Numbered from the stretch's first letter, positions 1 through 8,745 are shown. The stretch is DNA of 64,000 bases from Gp6-AA40 sp963741135 (GCA_963741135.1 CAVUHC010000006.1:930001-994000); one strand, 5' to 3'. The notes: generated by a model not told the origin, from the sequence alone. A program made the numbers and translations.

Positions 1-792
1 GAGGATCTGTCGCCGGCGCGGCGCGACACCGAGGTCGCACGCTTCCGCGAGTCGGACGGGCCAAGCCTGCTGGTGTCGACGGAGGCCGGCGGCGAAGGTC
101 GGAACTTCGAATTCTGCCGGCGGCTGATCCTCTTCGATCTGCCCTGGAAACCGACGGTGGTGGAGCAGCGGATCGGTCGCCTCGATCGGATCGGCCGTCG
201 CATTCCGGTGGAGATCGTCTACTTCCGGCCGCCAGGCGGCATCGGCGCCGACGTGGCGCGCCTCTTCGAGACGCTCGGCGTGTTCCGCGAACCGCTGGCG
301 GGGCTCGAGCCGCAGCTGGTGCACGTCGAGACCGCGCTCGAGGAAATCGCGCTGGATGCGAATGCCTCGCTGACCGACGAGAAGCTCGATCAACTGGTGG
401 CCGATGCCCGTGCCGCGCGAACGCGCATCCGCGAGGCCGCGTATCAGCAGCTTCATCGCGATCCATACCGGCCCGAGATGGTGGCTGGCATCCTCGCCCG
501 CGTGCCGCCGGATCTCGACTCGCTCACCGAACGCATCGTCACGAATGCGTGCGTCCGACTCGGTTTCCGCGTCGAGCACCTCCGCGGCCGCTCGATTTAC
601 GCGATTGAGCTTGGCAACGAGGCGGTCGTCGACAGTCTGCCGGGCGTGCCCGGCGGCTCTGCGTACGTCGGCACGTTCGATCGGGAAGAAGCGGTCGAGG
701 ACGAGTCGATCGATTTCTTCGCGTCGGGACATCCACTCGTCGAGGGCATCCTCGCCTACTTCGAGGACATCGCACCGACGCTGTTGCGCTGA
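1..792 (+). CDS. SNF2/RapA-like helicase, C-terminal part (5' end outside window)
   Basis: The frame is open from base 1 to a TGA at 790-792, so the gene begins left of the window. The visible start shows the last helicase motifs of superfamily 2: STEAGGEGRNFE (motif V region, about base 75-110) and EQRIGRLDRIGR (motif VI with the arginine finger, about 160-200). The run LILFDLPWKPTVVEQRIGRL is typical of RapA/HepA-type SNF2 ATPases, which remodel stalled RNA polymerase or other nucleoprotein complexes. A tail of roughly 190 residues follows, as in RapA-like proteins. The gene converges on the unknown minus-strand gene 13 bp downstream. The ATPase core (Walker A and B) is not in the window, so the subfamily is inferred from the C-terminal lobe only. 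Confidence 0.8.
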   Translation, partial: EDLSPARRDTEVARFRESDGPSLLVSTEAGGEGRNFEFCRRLILFDLPWKPTVVEQRIGRLDRIGRRIPVEIVYFRPPGGIGADVARLFETLGVFREPLAGLEPQLVHVETALEEIALDANASLTDEKLDQLVADARAARTRIREAAYQQLHRDPYRPEMVAGILARVPPDLDSLTERIVTNACVRLGFRVEHLRGRSIYAIELGNEAVVDSLPGVPGGSAYVGTFDREEAVEDESIDFFASGHPLVEGILAYFEDIAPTLLR

Positions 793-805
793 AGATCCGA
801 GCGCC

Positions 806-1855
806 TCACTTCTTCGCCGGCTTCGTGACCGTGTAGTAAAGGTACGGGGCCGTGAGCTTCTTCTTTCGGAGCTTGTCGTACATGTCGAGATGGCTTGTCG
901 GCTTTCCGTCGACCAGTTCGCCTATGTGAATGCAGAGGCCCACCACGTCCTGAAGCGGGTTGCCGAGATCGAGATCCAGATCGACAAACTCCATCGCGAA
1001 ACTCGTCGTCGGTCGGGCGATCACCATCTGCAGTGACGGGCTGCCTTCGGCACGGAAGCTCCACAGCCCCTTGGTGCCGAAGCAGCCGGCGGCTGTTGAA
1101 TCGAAGTCAACGATCGCGCCCAACAGCTCTTCGTGGATCTTCGCGTGAGGTGGACCTTCTGGATAGACTCTGTTGTTGTCCCTTTCAGACAACGCCTGAA
1201 CACGCGCATAGAACGCGGGTGTCACCCGTGCGTAACAGCGATCGTCGCGGCCGATAAAGATGCAGTCGACCTCGGCCAGAAGTGGTGCTGATCCTGTCGG
1301 CGTGGTGCGCAGGGTGGCGAGCAGGTTCAGCGCGCAGGCCCGTCGGGTCGGGCGGATGTCACTGTCTTGCACCCAGTCGGTCCCGGTCTGCCCGTCCAGC
1401 GTCGAGACGTCGAGCACTCGCTGGATGGCCGGATCCGCATCATCGAGATCGACCTCGATCGTTCGCTCGTCGAGCTCCAGATCAACGTGTAGAAGAGCGT
1501 GCCGATCGTTCACGACTTCGACGCGGCGTTTGTCGATCGTTTTCACTTTCGCGCCGCTGACGTTCGCGGTGATCGTGTACCACCCCTCCGGCAGCGAGTA
1601 CCGATCGTCACCGCGCACGACAAGCGAGCCGTCTTCCACCGAGACCTTCACGTCGAACCGCTGTCCACCCCAACCCTTGACCTGACGAATCCGCTGCATC
1701 CGATACCGCGTCCCATCGTCGTATGCGGCGAAACCGATGTCGATGCTGCGTGCCGGCGGATCACGTTCGTCGAACTCGAACCCCCGCTGAACTTGTCGTT
1801 CCACGCGGAACGGCTTACCTCTGCGACGAAACTGGATCTCGATGTACTCGTGCAT
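806..1855 (-). CDS. Conserved-looking protein of unknown function, 349 aa
   Basis: No family is recognised. The protein is acidic and rich in short beta-type segments, starts MHEYIEIQFRRRGKPFRVER and has no signal peptide or membrane segment, so it is probably cytoplasmic. A C-terminal stretch (MEFVDLDLDLGNPLQDVVGL) looks like a folded beta domain, and the tail is lysine-rich (KLRKKKL). The ATG at 1855 is preceded by GGAGG about 12 bp upstream. The NUDIX gene ends 16 bp upstream on the same strand, so the two are probably co-transcribed. Long uninterrupted coding and good start context make it a real gene. Confidence 0.6.
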   Translation of the reverse strand: MHEYIEIQFRRRGKPFRVERQVQRGFEFDERDPPARSIDIGFAAYDDGTRYRMQRIRQVKGWGGQRFDVKVSVEDGSLVVRGDDRYSLPEGWYTITANVSGAKVKTIDKRRVEVVNDRHALLHVDLELDERTIEVDLDDADPAIQRVLDVSTLDGQTGTDWVQDSDIRPTRRACALNLLATLRTTPTGSAPLLAEVDCIFIGRDDRCYARVTPAFYARVQALSERDNNRVYPEGPPHAKIHEELLGAIVDFDSTAAGCFGTKGLWSFRAEGSPSLQMVIARPTTSFAMEFVDLDLDLGNPLQDVVGLCIHIGELVDGKPTSHLDMYDKLRKKKLTAPYLYYTVTKPAKK

Positions 1856-1871
1856 GAGAGGTCCCGGCCTC

Positions 1872-2306
1872 CTAACTCCGGACGTCCGCTGCGATCAATG
1901 ACCCGGCAGCCCGGATAATCTCTCGCGCATTCTCGAAGGGCGTCAAGGTGACGGCTTCGGAAACCGTGCACCACCGCATCTCACGATCCTCGTCTGCGGC
2001 CACGGTGCGCAGGAACCGCATCACGAAGTAGGCCGAATGAACCGTCTTGCCTGCCGGAAGCACGAACTGCAGGTCGCCGACATACTGCACGAGCTCCGCT
2101 TCGACGCCGGCTTCTTCGCGCAGCTCGCGCTGGGCGGTCCGTTCAGGAGTCTCGCCGCGTTCAATATGACCTTTCGGAATCACCCAGTCATAGGGGGACG
2201 TCTTTGCGCGGACGAGGAGCACCTCGGGCGCCGTGCCCGTAATCCTGTAGACGATGCCGCCGGCATGCGTCCATGTCGGATTTGGCTGATACGAGAGCGT
2301 CGACAC
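1872..2306 (-). CDS. NUDIX hydrolase
   Basis: This 144-aa protein carries a complete Nudix box around residues 45-67, GHIERGETPERTAQRELREE followed by AGV, matching GX5EX7REUXEEXGU with the metal-binding glutamates REXXEE intact. NUDIX enzymes hydrolyse nucleoside diphosphates linked to another moiety. The short length and early box (HAGGIVYR N-terminus) resemble diadenosine-polyphosphate or NTP pyrophosphatase-like members, but the substrate cannot be read from sequence. The start is GTG at 2306. It sits first in a probable two-gene unit with the unknown protein downstream. Confidence 0.9.
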   Translation of the reverse strand: MSTLSYQPNPTWTHAGGIVYRITGTAPEVLLVRAKTSPYDWVIPKGHIERGETPERTAQRELREEAGVEAELVQYVGDLQFVLPAGKTVHSAYFVMRFLRTVAADEDREMRWCTVSEAVTLTPFENAREIIRAAGSLIAADVRS

Positions 2307-2369
2307 GATGTGAGCGAGCTTACACTCTCCGAGATGTGTGTGTGGGTCAAAGCTCGTCGCGAAGCTCAG

Positions 2370-2523
2370 TGCCGACGGTCATGAGGCGGTAGCCAGGCTT
2401 ATCAAGGGCGCGACCGAAATCTACTATCCGGGCCTTCCACACGGTCTCACTGCCACGCATCCGGATCTGGTCAACCGCGACTCGCTCGAGTTCTGCCGGC
2501 AAAGCAAACAGAAGGTCGCGTAA
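2370..2523 (+). pseudogene. 3' fragment of an alpha/beta hydrolase (chloroperoxidase-like)
   Basis: The reading frame ending at TAA 2521-2523 contains RLIKGATEIYYPGLPHGLTA, followed by a short C-terminus (HPDLVNRDSLEFCRQS). This is the C-terminal strand-His-helix of non-heme chloroperoxidase or alpha/beta-hydrolase esterases; the catalytic histidine is in PHGL. The nucleophile elbow, the acid and over 200 upstream residues are absent, and the upstream sequence is unrelated. It is therefore a remnant, not a gene. A tRNA-like fragment and repeat debris follow directly. Confidence 0.6.
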
Positions 2524-2550
2524 TCCGCACAAGGCGCTGCAGCGGGAGGG

Positions 2551-2572
2551 CGGAATCCCACCCTCTCCGCCA
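2551..2572 (+). other. 3' end of a tRNA-Ser gene (fragment, att-like)
   Basis: Bases 2553-2572 read GAATCCCACCCTCTCCGCCA. That has the form of a serine tRNA 3' end: T-loop end, T-stem CCCAC, acceptor CCTCTCC, discriminator G and encoded CCA. The 5' half of the T-stem and the rest of the tRNA do not match. Such 3' fragments are commonly left as attachment sites when an element integrates into a tRNA gene. No integrase is visible in the window, so chance similarity is not excluded. Confidence 0.4.
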
Positions 2573-2592
2573 TTCTTCAAACGCATCTTCAA

Positions 2593-3050
2593 TTAGACGT
2601 GATCGCAGAGCGCGTCATCTGCCGCGGATGCGGGCATGTCGGGCCGAGGCCGACTACGCAGCATGCCGCTGCGTCGCGAAGCCGGAAAGCGCGCGAGCGA
2701 GAACCGGCTTTGCCGGCCAGTCCTGCCGGACATCCGCCGTCGGCTACGCACGCCGGGAAATCGCGCTCGCTCCTGCAGTCTGTGCAAGACCTGTGGCACC
2801 GCCGCCCAGCACGCACGTGAGGACCACTATGAGAACGGTTCGCGCCGCCATGCTTAAGAGTCTGGTCCCCTGCGACCGTTTCGGCAATGTCATGATCTCA
2901 GACGACTCGCGGCACTCCTGCTGAAGCGACGTAACATCCCGAGGATGCGGGTATCTGGGGCCGAGGCCGACTACGGCTTGCGGGCCGAAGCGCACAGCGC
3001 GAAGGCGTGATTCCCCCTTCCCCCTAACCCCTAACCCCTAGCCCTGTTTC
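2593..3050. repeat. Gene-free stretch with fragments of dispersed repeats
   Basis: No credible gene. Bases 2712-2775 match the left end of the 255-bp element seen complete at 50150-50404 (CCGGCCAGTCCTGCCGGACA onward to CGCGCTCGCTC). Bases 2670-2700 resemble its other end (GCCGGAAAGCGCGC). Two related segments containing GGATGCGGG and GGGCCGAGGCCGACTACG lie at about 2627-2665 and 2941-2980. The stretch closes with CCCCTAA units at 3018-3044. Confidence 0.6.
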
Positions 3051-4097
3051 TTAGAACTCGATGTGGGTCTGGGCGAGCAGCCGGCGCTCGAGCAACTGGG
3101 CGTTCGCCGTTCGAGAAATCTGCTCGAGCGTCACCACGACGCCCAGCCGCCCGCGTCCCACCTGACTCCAATGCGCGCCGCCGAAGACCAAGCGGCGTCT
3201 CGAGTCGCTCTCGTTGTTCGCGTCCGGGTCGAAGAAGTCGACGCCGCCCACTCCGGCCCACCCGGTGAGACCCTGCCGGCCCTCCCCGAAGAACGACAAG
3301 CCGCGGCGCTCGACGTCCCTGGCGACAAACGGGTTGTCGGTGGCGGACAGATACTGCGCGGTGGCGACAAGATGCGGCACCTCGTAGCTGCCCATCACGA
3401 TCGCGACGTTGCGCGGCCGATCTTTCGCGTACCAGCCGTACTGGTAGAACCCCGAGATGCTCACGTTGCCGGCGGCGCTGTCCACGGCGAAGGGACGCAG
3501 GGTCACGCGGCCATCGATGCTCTTGTACTTGTCTATTTCGGCGCGTCCGTAACCCTCGCCGTTGTAGACACCCACGTGAACCTCGGTGCGCCCGCTGGTG
3601 GCCTTGACGCTCGCGCCAAGATCGGTCGGTCCTGGAATCAATCCCATGCGTTCCGCGAAGAAGGGCCCGAGGACGCGGTAGCGGTTGACGGACTCCTCAA
3701 AGGTGAGCCATGGCATTTCGTGCAAGCCGAACATGATCGAAACGCCGTCACTCACTTTGGCGTCCATCGAGGCGTATTCGAGCCGCAACGCCAGGTTCTG
3801 GTTCAAGCTGGCGTCGGTGGTCGGCCGCACGTCCGGCGTGAACCGGACGCTCACGCGGTCCGTGAGTCGCGCTTTGACGTTGAAGTAGCCGCGGGTGACG
3901 TCGAACGCGTTGTAACCGTTCGATTCGTGCAGTTCGGCGTCGTACTGAAGGAACGAGACGACGCCGAAGGTCACGACGGGAGAGGCGGGAACTGGCGGTG
4001 TCGCCGCTGCATTCTCGGGGGGCGCCTGGGCCAACGCCGGACCAGACAGGCTCAACACCACGATTGCCGTCAGACCAAGTCGATTCACGCTCTTCAT
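3051..4097 (-). CDS. Outer-membrane porin-like beta-barrel protein
   Basis: This 348-aa protein begins with a Sec signal peptide (MKSVNRLGLTAIVVLSLSGP, cleavage after ALA) and ends in a phenylalanine (HIEF), the usual last residue of outer-membrane barrels. The body alternates polar and aromatic residues in short strands, with loops such as LHEMPWLTFEESVNRY and MGLIPGPTDLG resembling phosphate-selective porin O/P-type or related barrels. It probably admits small solutes. It lies 123 bp downstream of DUF1501 on the same strand and may be part of that unit. The substrate is unknown. Confidence 0.65.
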   Translation of the reverse strand: MKSVNRLGLTAIVVLSLSGPALAQAPPENAAATPPVPASPVVTFGVVSFLQYDAELHESNGYNAFDVTRGYFNVKARLTDRVSVRFTPDVRPTTDASLNQNLALRLEYASMDAKVSDGVSIMFGLHEMPWLTFEESVNRYRVLGPFFAERMGLIPGPTDLGASVKATSGRTEVHVGVYNGEGYGRAEIDKYKSIDGRVTLRPFAVDSAAGNVSISGFYQYGWYAKDRPRNVAIVMGSYEVPHLVATAQYLSATDNPFVARDVERRGLSFFGEGRQGLTGWAGVGGVDFFDPDANNESDSRRRLVFGGAHWSQVGRGRLGVVVTLEQISRTANAQLLERRLLAQTHIEF

Positions 4098-4220
4098 GTC
4101 AGGACCTTTACTGGTGCATCTTTCTTAGGCCAAAACTGGACGCTCCGTTGTCGCGCCCAGCAGATTCGTCGTCGAAAAGCTGCCGTGAGTAGTCGTGCAT
4201 CAGTTGATACACGCCACTAG

Positions 4221-5474
4221 CTAGAAAATGGCCGGCGCGCCGGCACGAAAGTCACCGTTGAGAATGGGCACCGAGTTCACACCGAGCCATTGGTCGAGCA
4301 CTTTCGCGTACACGGACCTGAAGTCGGTCTCGTAGCGGACGTCACCGGAGTTGTTCTCCAGCGTCGGACTCCCCGGCGCGAGCGACGCCGCCGTGCCGTA
4401 GAGCCCTCCACGCACCATGCCGCCGAGCGCCATCATTACGCCCGCGGCGCCGTGATCGGTGCCTCCGCTGCCGTTCTCGGAGATGCGGCGGCCGAACTCG
4501 GAGAAGACGATCACGGTCGTGTCGTTGGCCAGCCCCTGGTTGCGCACGTCGCTGTAGAACGCCCACAGCCCATCGCCCAGCGCGCCCATGAGATTGCCGT
4601 ACGCGCCGCCTGACGCGCCCTGCTGCGCGTGCGTGTCGAAGCCGCCGGTCTGCACCCAGTACACGCGTGAACCAACGCCGCGGACGATGGCGCCCGCCAC
4701 GGTCCGCAGCGCCAGCCCGAAGCCGCTGTTCGGGTAGGCCACCGTCGGCGTATACGACGTCGCCTGCGCCACTCGGTCGAGCGTCTCGATGGCCCCCCGG
4801 CTCGTGCTGTTCACGAATGCCAGATGCGGCCGGCCGGTCGCAGGATTGGCCGCCATGACCTGCGCGGCTGCCCGCTCTTGCAACGCAGCCGCACCGCGGT
4901 TCGGGCTCGCATACGTGTAGGTGGTCGCGTTCGGAATCGCCGGCACACCGGATTGCGCGGACTGGAGCGCGCGCGGCGTCTCTCCCGACGTGTTCCACGC
5001 GGCGAGCGCGTCCAACGGTCGAGGGAGCGTGTCGAGATAGCGTCCGAGCCAGCCCGAGCCAGTCGACGACTGTGGGTTGGCGGTACCGAAAATGTCGGTG
5101 GCCTCGAAGTGGGACCGGCTCGAGTTCGCGTACCCACTACGCTGCACGAGAGCGAGACGCCCCTCGTTGAATATGTTCCTGAGGCCGCCTAGCCGCGGAT
5201 GCAGTCCGAGCGTCCGTCCGCCGGCATCGGTGCCCACCTGCAGCACCTGGCCCGCCGGCACGGCAATCGAGGGACGACGGCTGTAGTAGTTCGCGTCCTG
5301 GTAGGAGACCAGCGTGTTGAGCGCGTCGTTGCCACCACCGAGGTAGACGACGACCAGGCGCCGCGACGACAGGCCCTGTGCCTCCGCGATCGCACTCAAG
5401 AAGGCGGGCGCGGCGAGCCCGAGTGTGACGGTCGTCACGCCGTCGCGGATAAAGAGCCGTCGAGATACGCGCAT
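4221..5474 (-). CDS. DUF1501 family exported protein
   Basis: The 417-aa protein starts with a twin-arginine signal (SRRLFIRDG at residues 4-12, then a hydrophobic stretch). It shows DUF1501 hallmarks: LVVVYLGGGNDALNTLVPY-like segment early, RSHFEATDIF and WVQTGGFDTHAQQG, then FSEFGRRISENGSGGTDHG near the end. DUF1501 proteins belong to the alkaline-phosphatase-like fold and are usually encoded beside DUF1800; their biochemical role is not established. Here the DUF1800 gene ends 12 bp upstream, so the two are co-transcribed. The metal-ligand-like residues (GGxDxH, GTDHG) are present. Confidence 0.9.
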   Translation of the reverse strand: MRVSRRLFIRDGVTTVTLGLAAPAFLSAIAEAQGLSSRRLVVVYLGGGNDALNTLVSYQDANYYSRRPSIAVPAGQVLQVGTDAGGRTLGLHPRLGGLRNIFNEGRLALVQRSGYANSSRSHFEATDIFGTANPQSSTGSGWLGRYLDTLPRPLDALAAWNTSGETPRALQSAQSGVPAIPNATTYTYASPNRGAAALQERAAAQVMAANPATGRPHLAFVNSTSRGAIETLDRVAQATSYTPTVAYPNSGFGLALRTVAGAIVRGVGSRVYWVQTGGFDTHAQQGASGGAYGNLMGALGDGLWAFYSDVRNQGLANDTTVIVFSEFGRRISENGSGGTDHGAAGVMMALGGMVRGGLYGTAASLAPGSPTLENNSGDVRYETDFRSVYAKVLDQWLGVNSVPILNGDFRAGAPAIF

Positions 5475-5486
5475 GGTCGGTCCCTT

Positions 5487-6956
5487 CTAAACGAGCTGGT
5501 ATTCGGAGGAGCCGACGAGCAGGCGCGCAAGGCCCGCGGCCCGGGTGTTGAGTTGTTCCCCGTTGCCGATCCAGGTTCCGGCGGCGCCCAGGTAGGACAT
5601 GAGCGCCTGCTGTGGGCCCGAGTCGAGGGGCGCGGGCGTCACGCGATCGAGCATCGACGCGAGCAGCATCTGCGGCGTGCCGCCATCAGCCTGCAGGTCC
5701 GCGGCAAGGAATCCTTTCTGGCTGGCAGCCAGCGTGGCGGCAAAATTCGTTCGCGCGAGCATCGTCCCCGTCGAGAACCACGCGGCGCCCAGCGGCCATC
5801 CGCCGACGTTCGGCGGCTCGAAGAGCTGCTGGCCCATGGCGGCCAACGGCGACCGGGCGTTGTCGAGCGAGAAGCCTTGCCAACCCACTTCCCTGATCGC
5901 CCGCACGACGAATTCCACCGGCCATGAATAGCGCGCGTATTTCATCGCCGGATTGGTGAACCAGGGCGAGGTCAGGACGTACCGCACGACCGGCCTGATC
6001 TCGGTACGGTTCTGCAAGTAAACCGCGGCAACACCGCTGACGAAGGCCGGATCCGGCTGATGAATGTCGCTGATGAAGAAGTTCCAGAACTTCCGCGCCA
6101 GCCGACGGGCGGTCTCCGGGTGGATCGCAAGGGCGGTGATCAAGTCGACGCCGTCCTGCATGCCTGCCGACTCGCTGCGCGCCGGGATGGTCCGGCTTCC
6201 GTTCGCGTAGATCGGGAACGAGAACGTCTTGTCGCTGGTTTCGTGTTGGTCGGCGTTGTACACGAATTCCTGATACGAGTTCAGGTCGCCATACTCGTCC
6301 TGGCGGTAGTCATCGGACCCCTGCAGGTTCCAGCCCGTGAACACCCGCGCGGCCGCGTAGACGTCCGACTCGACGTAGTTGCCGACGCCGATCGTGAAGA
6401 GCTCGATGATCTCGCGGCCGAAGTTCTCCTGCGGCTTCGCTCTGGTGTTGCTCTTGCCATCGAGCCACACCACCATCGCGGGATCCTGGGCCACTTGCAG
6501 CAGGAGATCGCGAAAGTTGCCGAGCGCGTATTGGCGGAAGAGTTCGATCTGTCCCTGTGGCCCGCGCAGCGCGCCTGGTTTGTGCGCGAGCATCTTGGCC
6601 GCCTGCCTGGTGCCAGAGTCGACGGCCAGCTTGCTGTAGGCGGTGGCGAAGTGGTTGTGCCAGAACAACGCCATCTTCTCCTGCAGCGGACGCCGCGAGT
6701 GGATCATGCGGAACAGCCAGCGCTGGCGCGCGTCCTCGATGTCGATATCGGGCGCGAAGAGGTCCTTGGTGGCCACCTGCGCATGGTCGGGCCGCCCGAT
6801 GCGCGCATCGACGTCGTCCGGTCGGCCTTCGTAGTCGACGAGATACGCGATCGCCGCGCTCGTCGACATGTCGCGGAAGGTCTCGGCGTCGGCGGAACTG
6901 ACGCCGAATCCGGCGCGGCGAAGCAGGTGATCGATTTCCGAGTTGAGTTGGGCCAT
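5487..6956 (-). CDS. DUF1800 family protein
   Basis: This 489-aa protein opens with HLLRRAGFGVSS, the usual DUF1800 N-terminus, and contains MALFWHNHFATAYSKL, FGREIIELFTIGVGNYVESD and a C-terminal PPNVGGWPLGAAW, all family signatures. DUF1800 proteins accompany DUF1501 proteins in Planctomycetota, Acidobacteriota and Proteobacteria; the pair is thought to act outside the cytoplasm, but no activity is established. No signal peptide is obvious on this member, so export may depend on the Tat-targeted partner. It lies between the Rieske gene (4 bp upstream) and DUF1501 (12 bp downstream). Confidence 0.9.
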   Translation of the reverse strand: MAQLNSEIDHLLRRAGFGVSSADAETFRDMSTSAAIAYLVDYEGRPDDVDARIGRPDHAQVATKDLFAPDIDIEDARQRWLFRMIHSRRPLQEKMALFWHNHFATAYSKLAVDSGTRQAAKMLAHKPGALRGPQGQIELFRQYALGNFRDLLLQVAQDPAMVVWLDGKSNTRAKPQENFGREIIELFTIGVGNYVESDVYAAARVFTGWNLQGSDDYRQDEYGDLNSYQEFVYNADQHETSDKTFSFPIYANGSRTIPARSESAGMQDGVDLITALAIHPETARRLARKFWNFFISDIHQPDPAFVSGVAAVYLQNRTEIRPVVRYVLTSPWFTNPAMKYARYSWPVEFVVRAIREVGWQGFSLDNARSPLAAMGQQLFEPPNVGGWPLGAAWFSTGTMLARTNFAATLAASQKGFLAADLQADGGTPQMLLASMLDRVTPAPLDSGPQQALMSYLGAAGTWIGNGEQLNTRAAGLARLLVGSSEYQLV

Positions 6957-6960
6957 GTGG

Positions 6961-7431
6961 TCAGAGAGCGATCGTCACGACGCCGTCTGTGAAGGTGCTG
7001 GCGTACTGACGCAGTGAAGCCTTGGCAGGGCCGCCGATTACCTGACCGCTACGGTTGTAGCGCGACCCGTGGCACGGACACACGTAGGCGGCGCCGTCCG
7101 CGCCGGTGACGGTGCACCCCTCGTGGGTGCAGACAGCCTCGATCGCCGAGAAGGCGCTCGCGCTCATCCGCGCAAGCAGGAACACGCCTGCGACCGACTC
7201 GACGAGCACGGCACCGCCCACGTCGGCCAGCGCGGACCCGGCGATATTGACGCTCACTGCGGAGCCTGCGAACCGGCCAGACAGGACACCGAGCTTTGAG
7301 GCCATGCCGCTGGGCGACGTCGGCCCGCCGCCGCAGGCGGAGAACACCGTCGCGAGTGTGGCGCAGGAGGCCGCCTGGCAGGCTCCTGCGCAGAACCGTC
7401 GTCTTGAGACGGGCGTAGTTGTGTCTGACAT
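6961..7431 (-). CDS. Rieske [2Fe-2S] protein, Tat-exported probable lipoprotein
   Basis: The ATG at 7431 gives MSDTTTPVSRRRFCAGACQA, a twin-arginine signal followed by a lipobox-like FSAC. An upstream ATG at 7527 would add 32 unlikely residues. The Rieske cluster motifs are complete: CTHEGC (first Cys/His pair) and CPCHGSRYN (second pair), about 20 residues apart, with GGPAKASL as the Pro-loop equivalent. It should carry a 2Fe-2S cluster and pass electrons at the outer face of the inner membrane. The stop is 4 bp from the DUF1800 start, so this is the first gene of the DUF1800/DUF1501 unit. Confidence 0.88.
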   Translation of the reverse strand: MSDTTTPVSRRRFCAGACQAASCATLATVFSACGGGPTSPSGMASKLGVLSGRFAGSAVSVNIAGSALADVGGAVLVESVAGVFLLARMSASAFSAIEAVCTHEGCTVTGADGAAYVCPCHGSRYNRSGQVIGGPAKASLRQYASTFTDGVVTIAL

Positions 7432-7708
7432 CGCGGTGATTCTCGTGAGGCGGGGCAATATCGAGACCACTCGCAAACGACCGGGTTTTCCTGAATCTGC
7501 GGTACCTGGCGGGTTCCCGCCGATCACAGACTGGTGCGAGGACGGGTGATTTCGTAAGCGTGACCGGGCGGGCTCATTTTTGCCAGGTCACCTCTCACGG
7601 CAGTCGCATAGATCAAAAGGGGTCGGTCTGAGCGCTGCGGCCTGTGCTGATTCGGGAAACGAGAACGCGTTGACGGAAGTCGACGCGGAAGTCGCTTCAA
7701 CGCCACCC
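7432..7708. repeat. Intergenic with degraded end of the 255-bp element
   Basis: No gene. Bases about 7640-7690 (GATTCGGGAAACGAGAACGC, then GTTGACGGAAGTCGACGCG) match the interior of the 255-bp element as in the copy at 53657-53907; neither terminal repeat is present here. Confidence 0.5.
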
Positions 7709-8245
7709 CTACAGTTTCACCATCGGCAGGGGATTCCATGGATGTGTCCGCAGTCGCGCGAGCTCCAGCTGGACGAGCCGCTTGTGAAAGCCTGCGCTCG
7801 GCCACGTTGAAAAGATCTCACCCAGAAGACTTCGCGATAGACCGAATGTCAGGAGTCCACGCGTAACATCCACCCAGTCCGATCGCCGGAATGCCTCGGC
7901 GAGCCAGTGCGGATCGCCCCCATATCGCGAGATCTTGTGGTGCTCGAGAATCATTGCCGAAATTTCCGGCGTCCACTCCGTCTTGCCGGCTTGAACGAGG
8001 TATGCACGCGCCAATCTCACGGATGGCGGCAAATAATCGAACGTGCCGTCTGTCCAGATGCCGAGGTCATGAAACGCCGCGGCGATCGCCATCTTCTCGA
8101 GTTGCCCAGGGTCGTCTGAGGATTGAGCGACACACAGATTCACCACCCGGTATGTGTGGTTCCTGTAGCCCGTGAAGTCACGGCCGAGTACCGTCGCGTG
8201 GGTGTCGAGCAACTCGTCAAGAGTGGCGATCTCCCTCAGCAGCAT
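7709..8245 (-). CDS. HD-domain family protein
   Basis: The ATG at 8245 gives a 178-aa protein, MLLREIATLDELLDTH. An N-terminal His (H30 in RNHTYRV), the paired AAAFHDLGIW (H59-D60) and a later EHHKI give the metal-ligand pattern of HD phosphohydrolases. These act on phosphomonoester or phosphodiester bonds of nucleotides. No further domain is present. A start at 8353 would add arginine/serine-rich translation of the pseudogene next door and was rejected. The broken lipase gene ends 10 bp upstream on the same strand, so the promoter may lie upstream of that remnant. Confidence 0.72.
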   Translation of the reverse strand: MLLREIATLDELLDTHATVLGRDFTGYRNHTYRVVNLCVAQSSDDPGQLEKMAIAAAFHDLGIWTDGTFDYLPPSVRLARAYLVQAGKTEWTPEISAMILEHHKISRYGGDPHWLAEAFRRSDWVDVTRGLLTFGLSRSLLGEIFSTWPSAGFHKRLVQLELARLRTHPWNPLPMVKL

Positions 8246-8255
8246 GTGATGCTCA

Positions 8256-8745
8256 TCACGCCTGCGGCAGGTGCCTGTCGATCCAGCCTTTGATGTCAGC
8301 CATGACCTTCTCCTTGCCGATGTCGTTGAGCAGGTCGTGCACGTGACCCTCATAGAGTTTGAGCGTCTTGTCGCTGGAACCGGCGGTGTCGTAAAAGAGC
8401 TGGCTGCCGGCAGGCTTCGTCACCTTGTCCGCAGTGCCGTGGAGAATAAACACCGGCAGCGTGATCAAGGGGAACTCTTTTTTGAGCCGTTCGTCAGCAT
8501 GGACCAGTTCGGACACGGTCTTCGTTGGCTGGACCTCGTGAGCAGTGAGCGGGTCGTTGTTCACGGCTTCGACGACCTTGGGATCGCGGGAAAAGTCTTC
8601 TTTCGGGAGCTTCAGGACATGGGCATGCGGCGCGACGTGGCTCAGGCCTTTGAGGGCGGCGAGTGCAAAGTCTGGCGCATACACCGAAACGCGAAGCTCT
8701 CGCAGATGAGTCCCGCGAGTTCGGCCTGGTGCTCGAGTGTGTAGA
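8256..8745 (-). pseudogene. Monoacylglycerol lipase-like alpha/beta hydrolase, 5'-truncated and frameshifted
   Basis: The intact frame (about 8256-8695) encodes the C-terminal half of a serine aminopeptidase/monoacylglycerol lipase-type hydrolase: YAPDFALAALKGLSHVAPHA, then LITLPVFILHGTADKVTKP with the catalytic Asp, and YEGHVHDLLND with the catalytic His. Immediately upstream the homology continues in another frame (EHQAELAGLICESFAF), so one base has been lost near 8690. The first 100 or more residues, including the GxSxG nucleophile, are absent. The protein cannot be active. A fragment of the dispersed repeats lies just upstream. Confidence 0.7.

Noticed and set aside
2551..2572. A complete tRNA-Ser gene
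   Set aside because: Only the 3' end matches; no acceptor 5' strand, D-arm or anticodon arm can be built upstream.
3063..4220. A 385-codon plus-strand open frame opposite the porin-like gene
   Set aside because: The minus-strand protein has a signal peptide, beta-barrel pattern and terminal Phe; the plus-strand frame has none of these.
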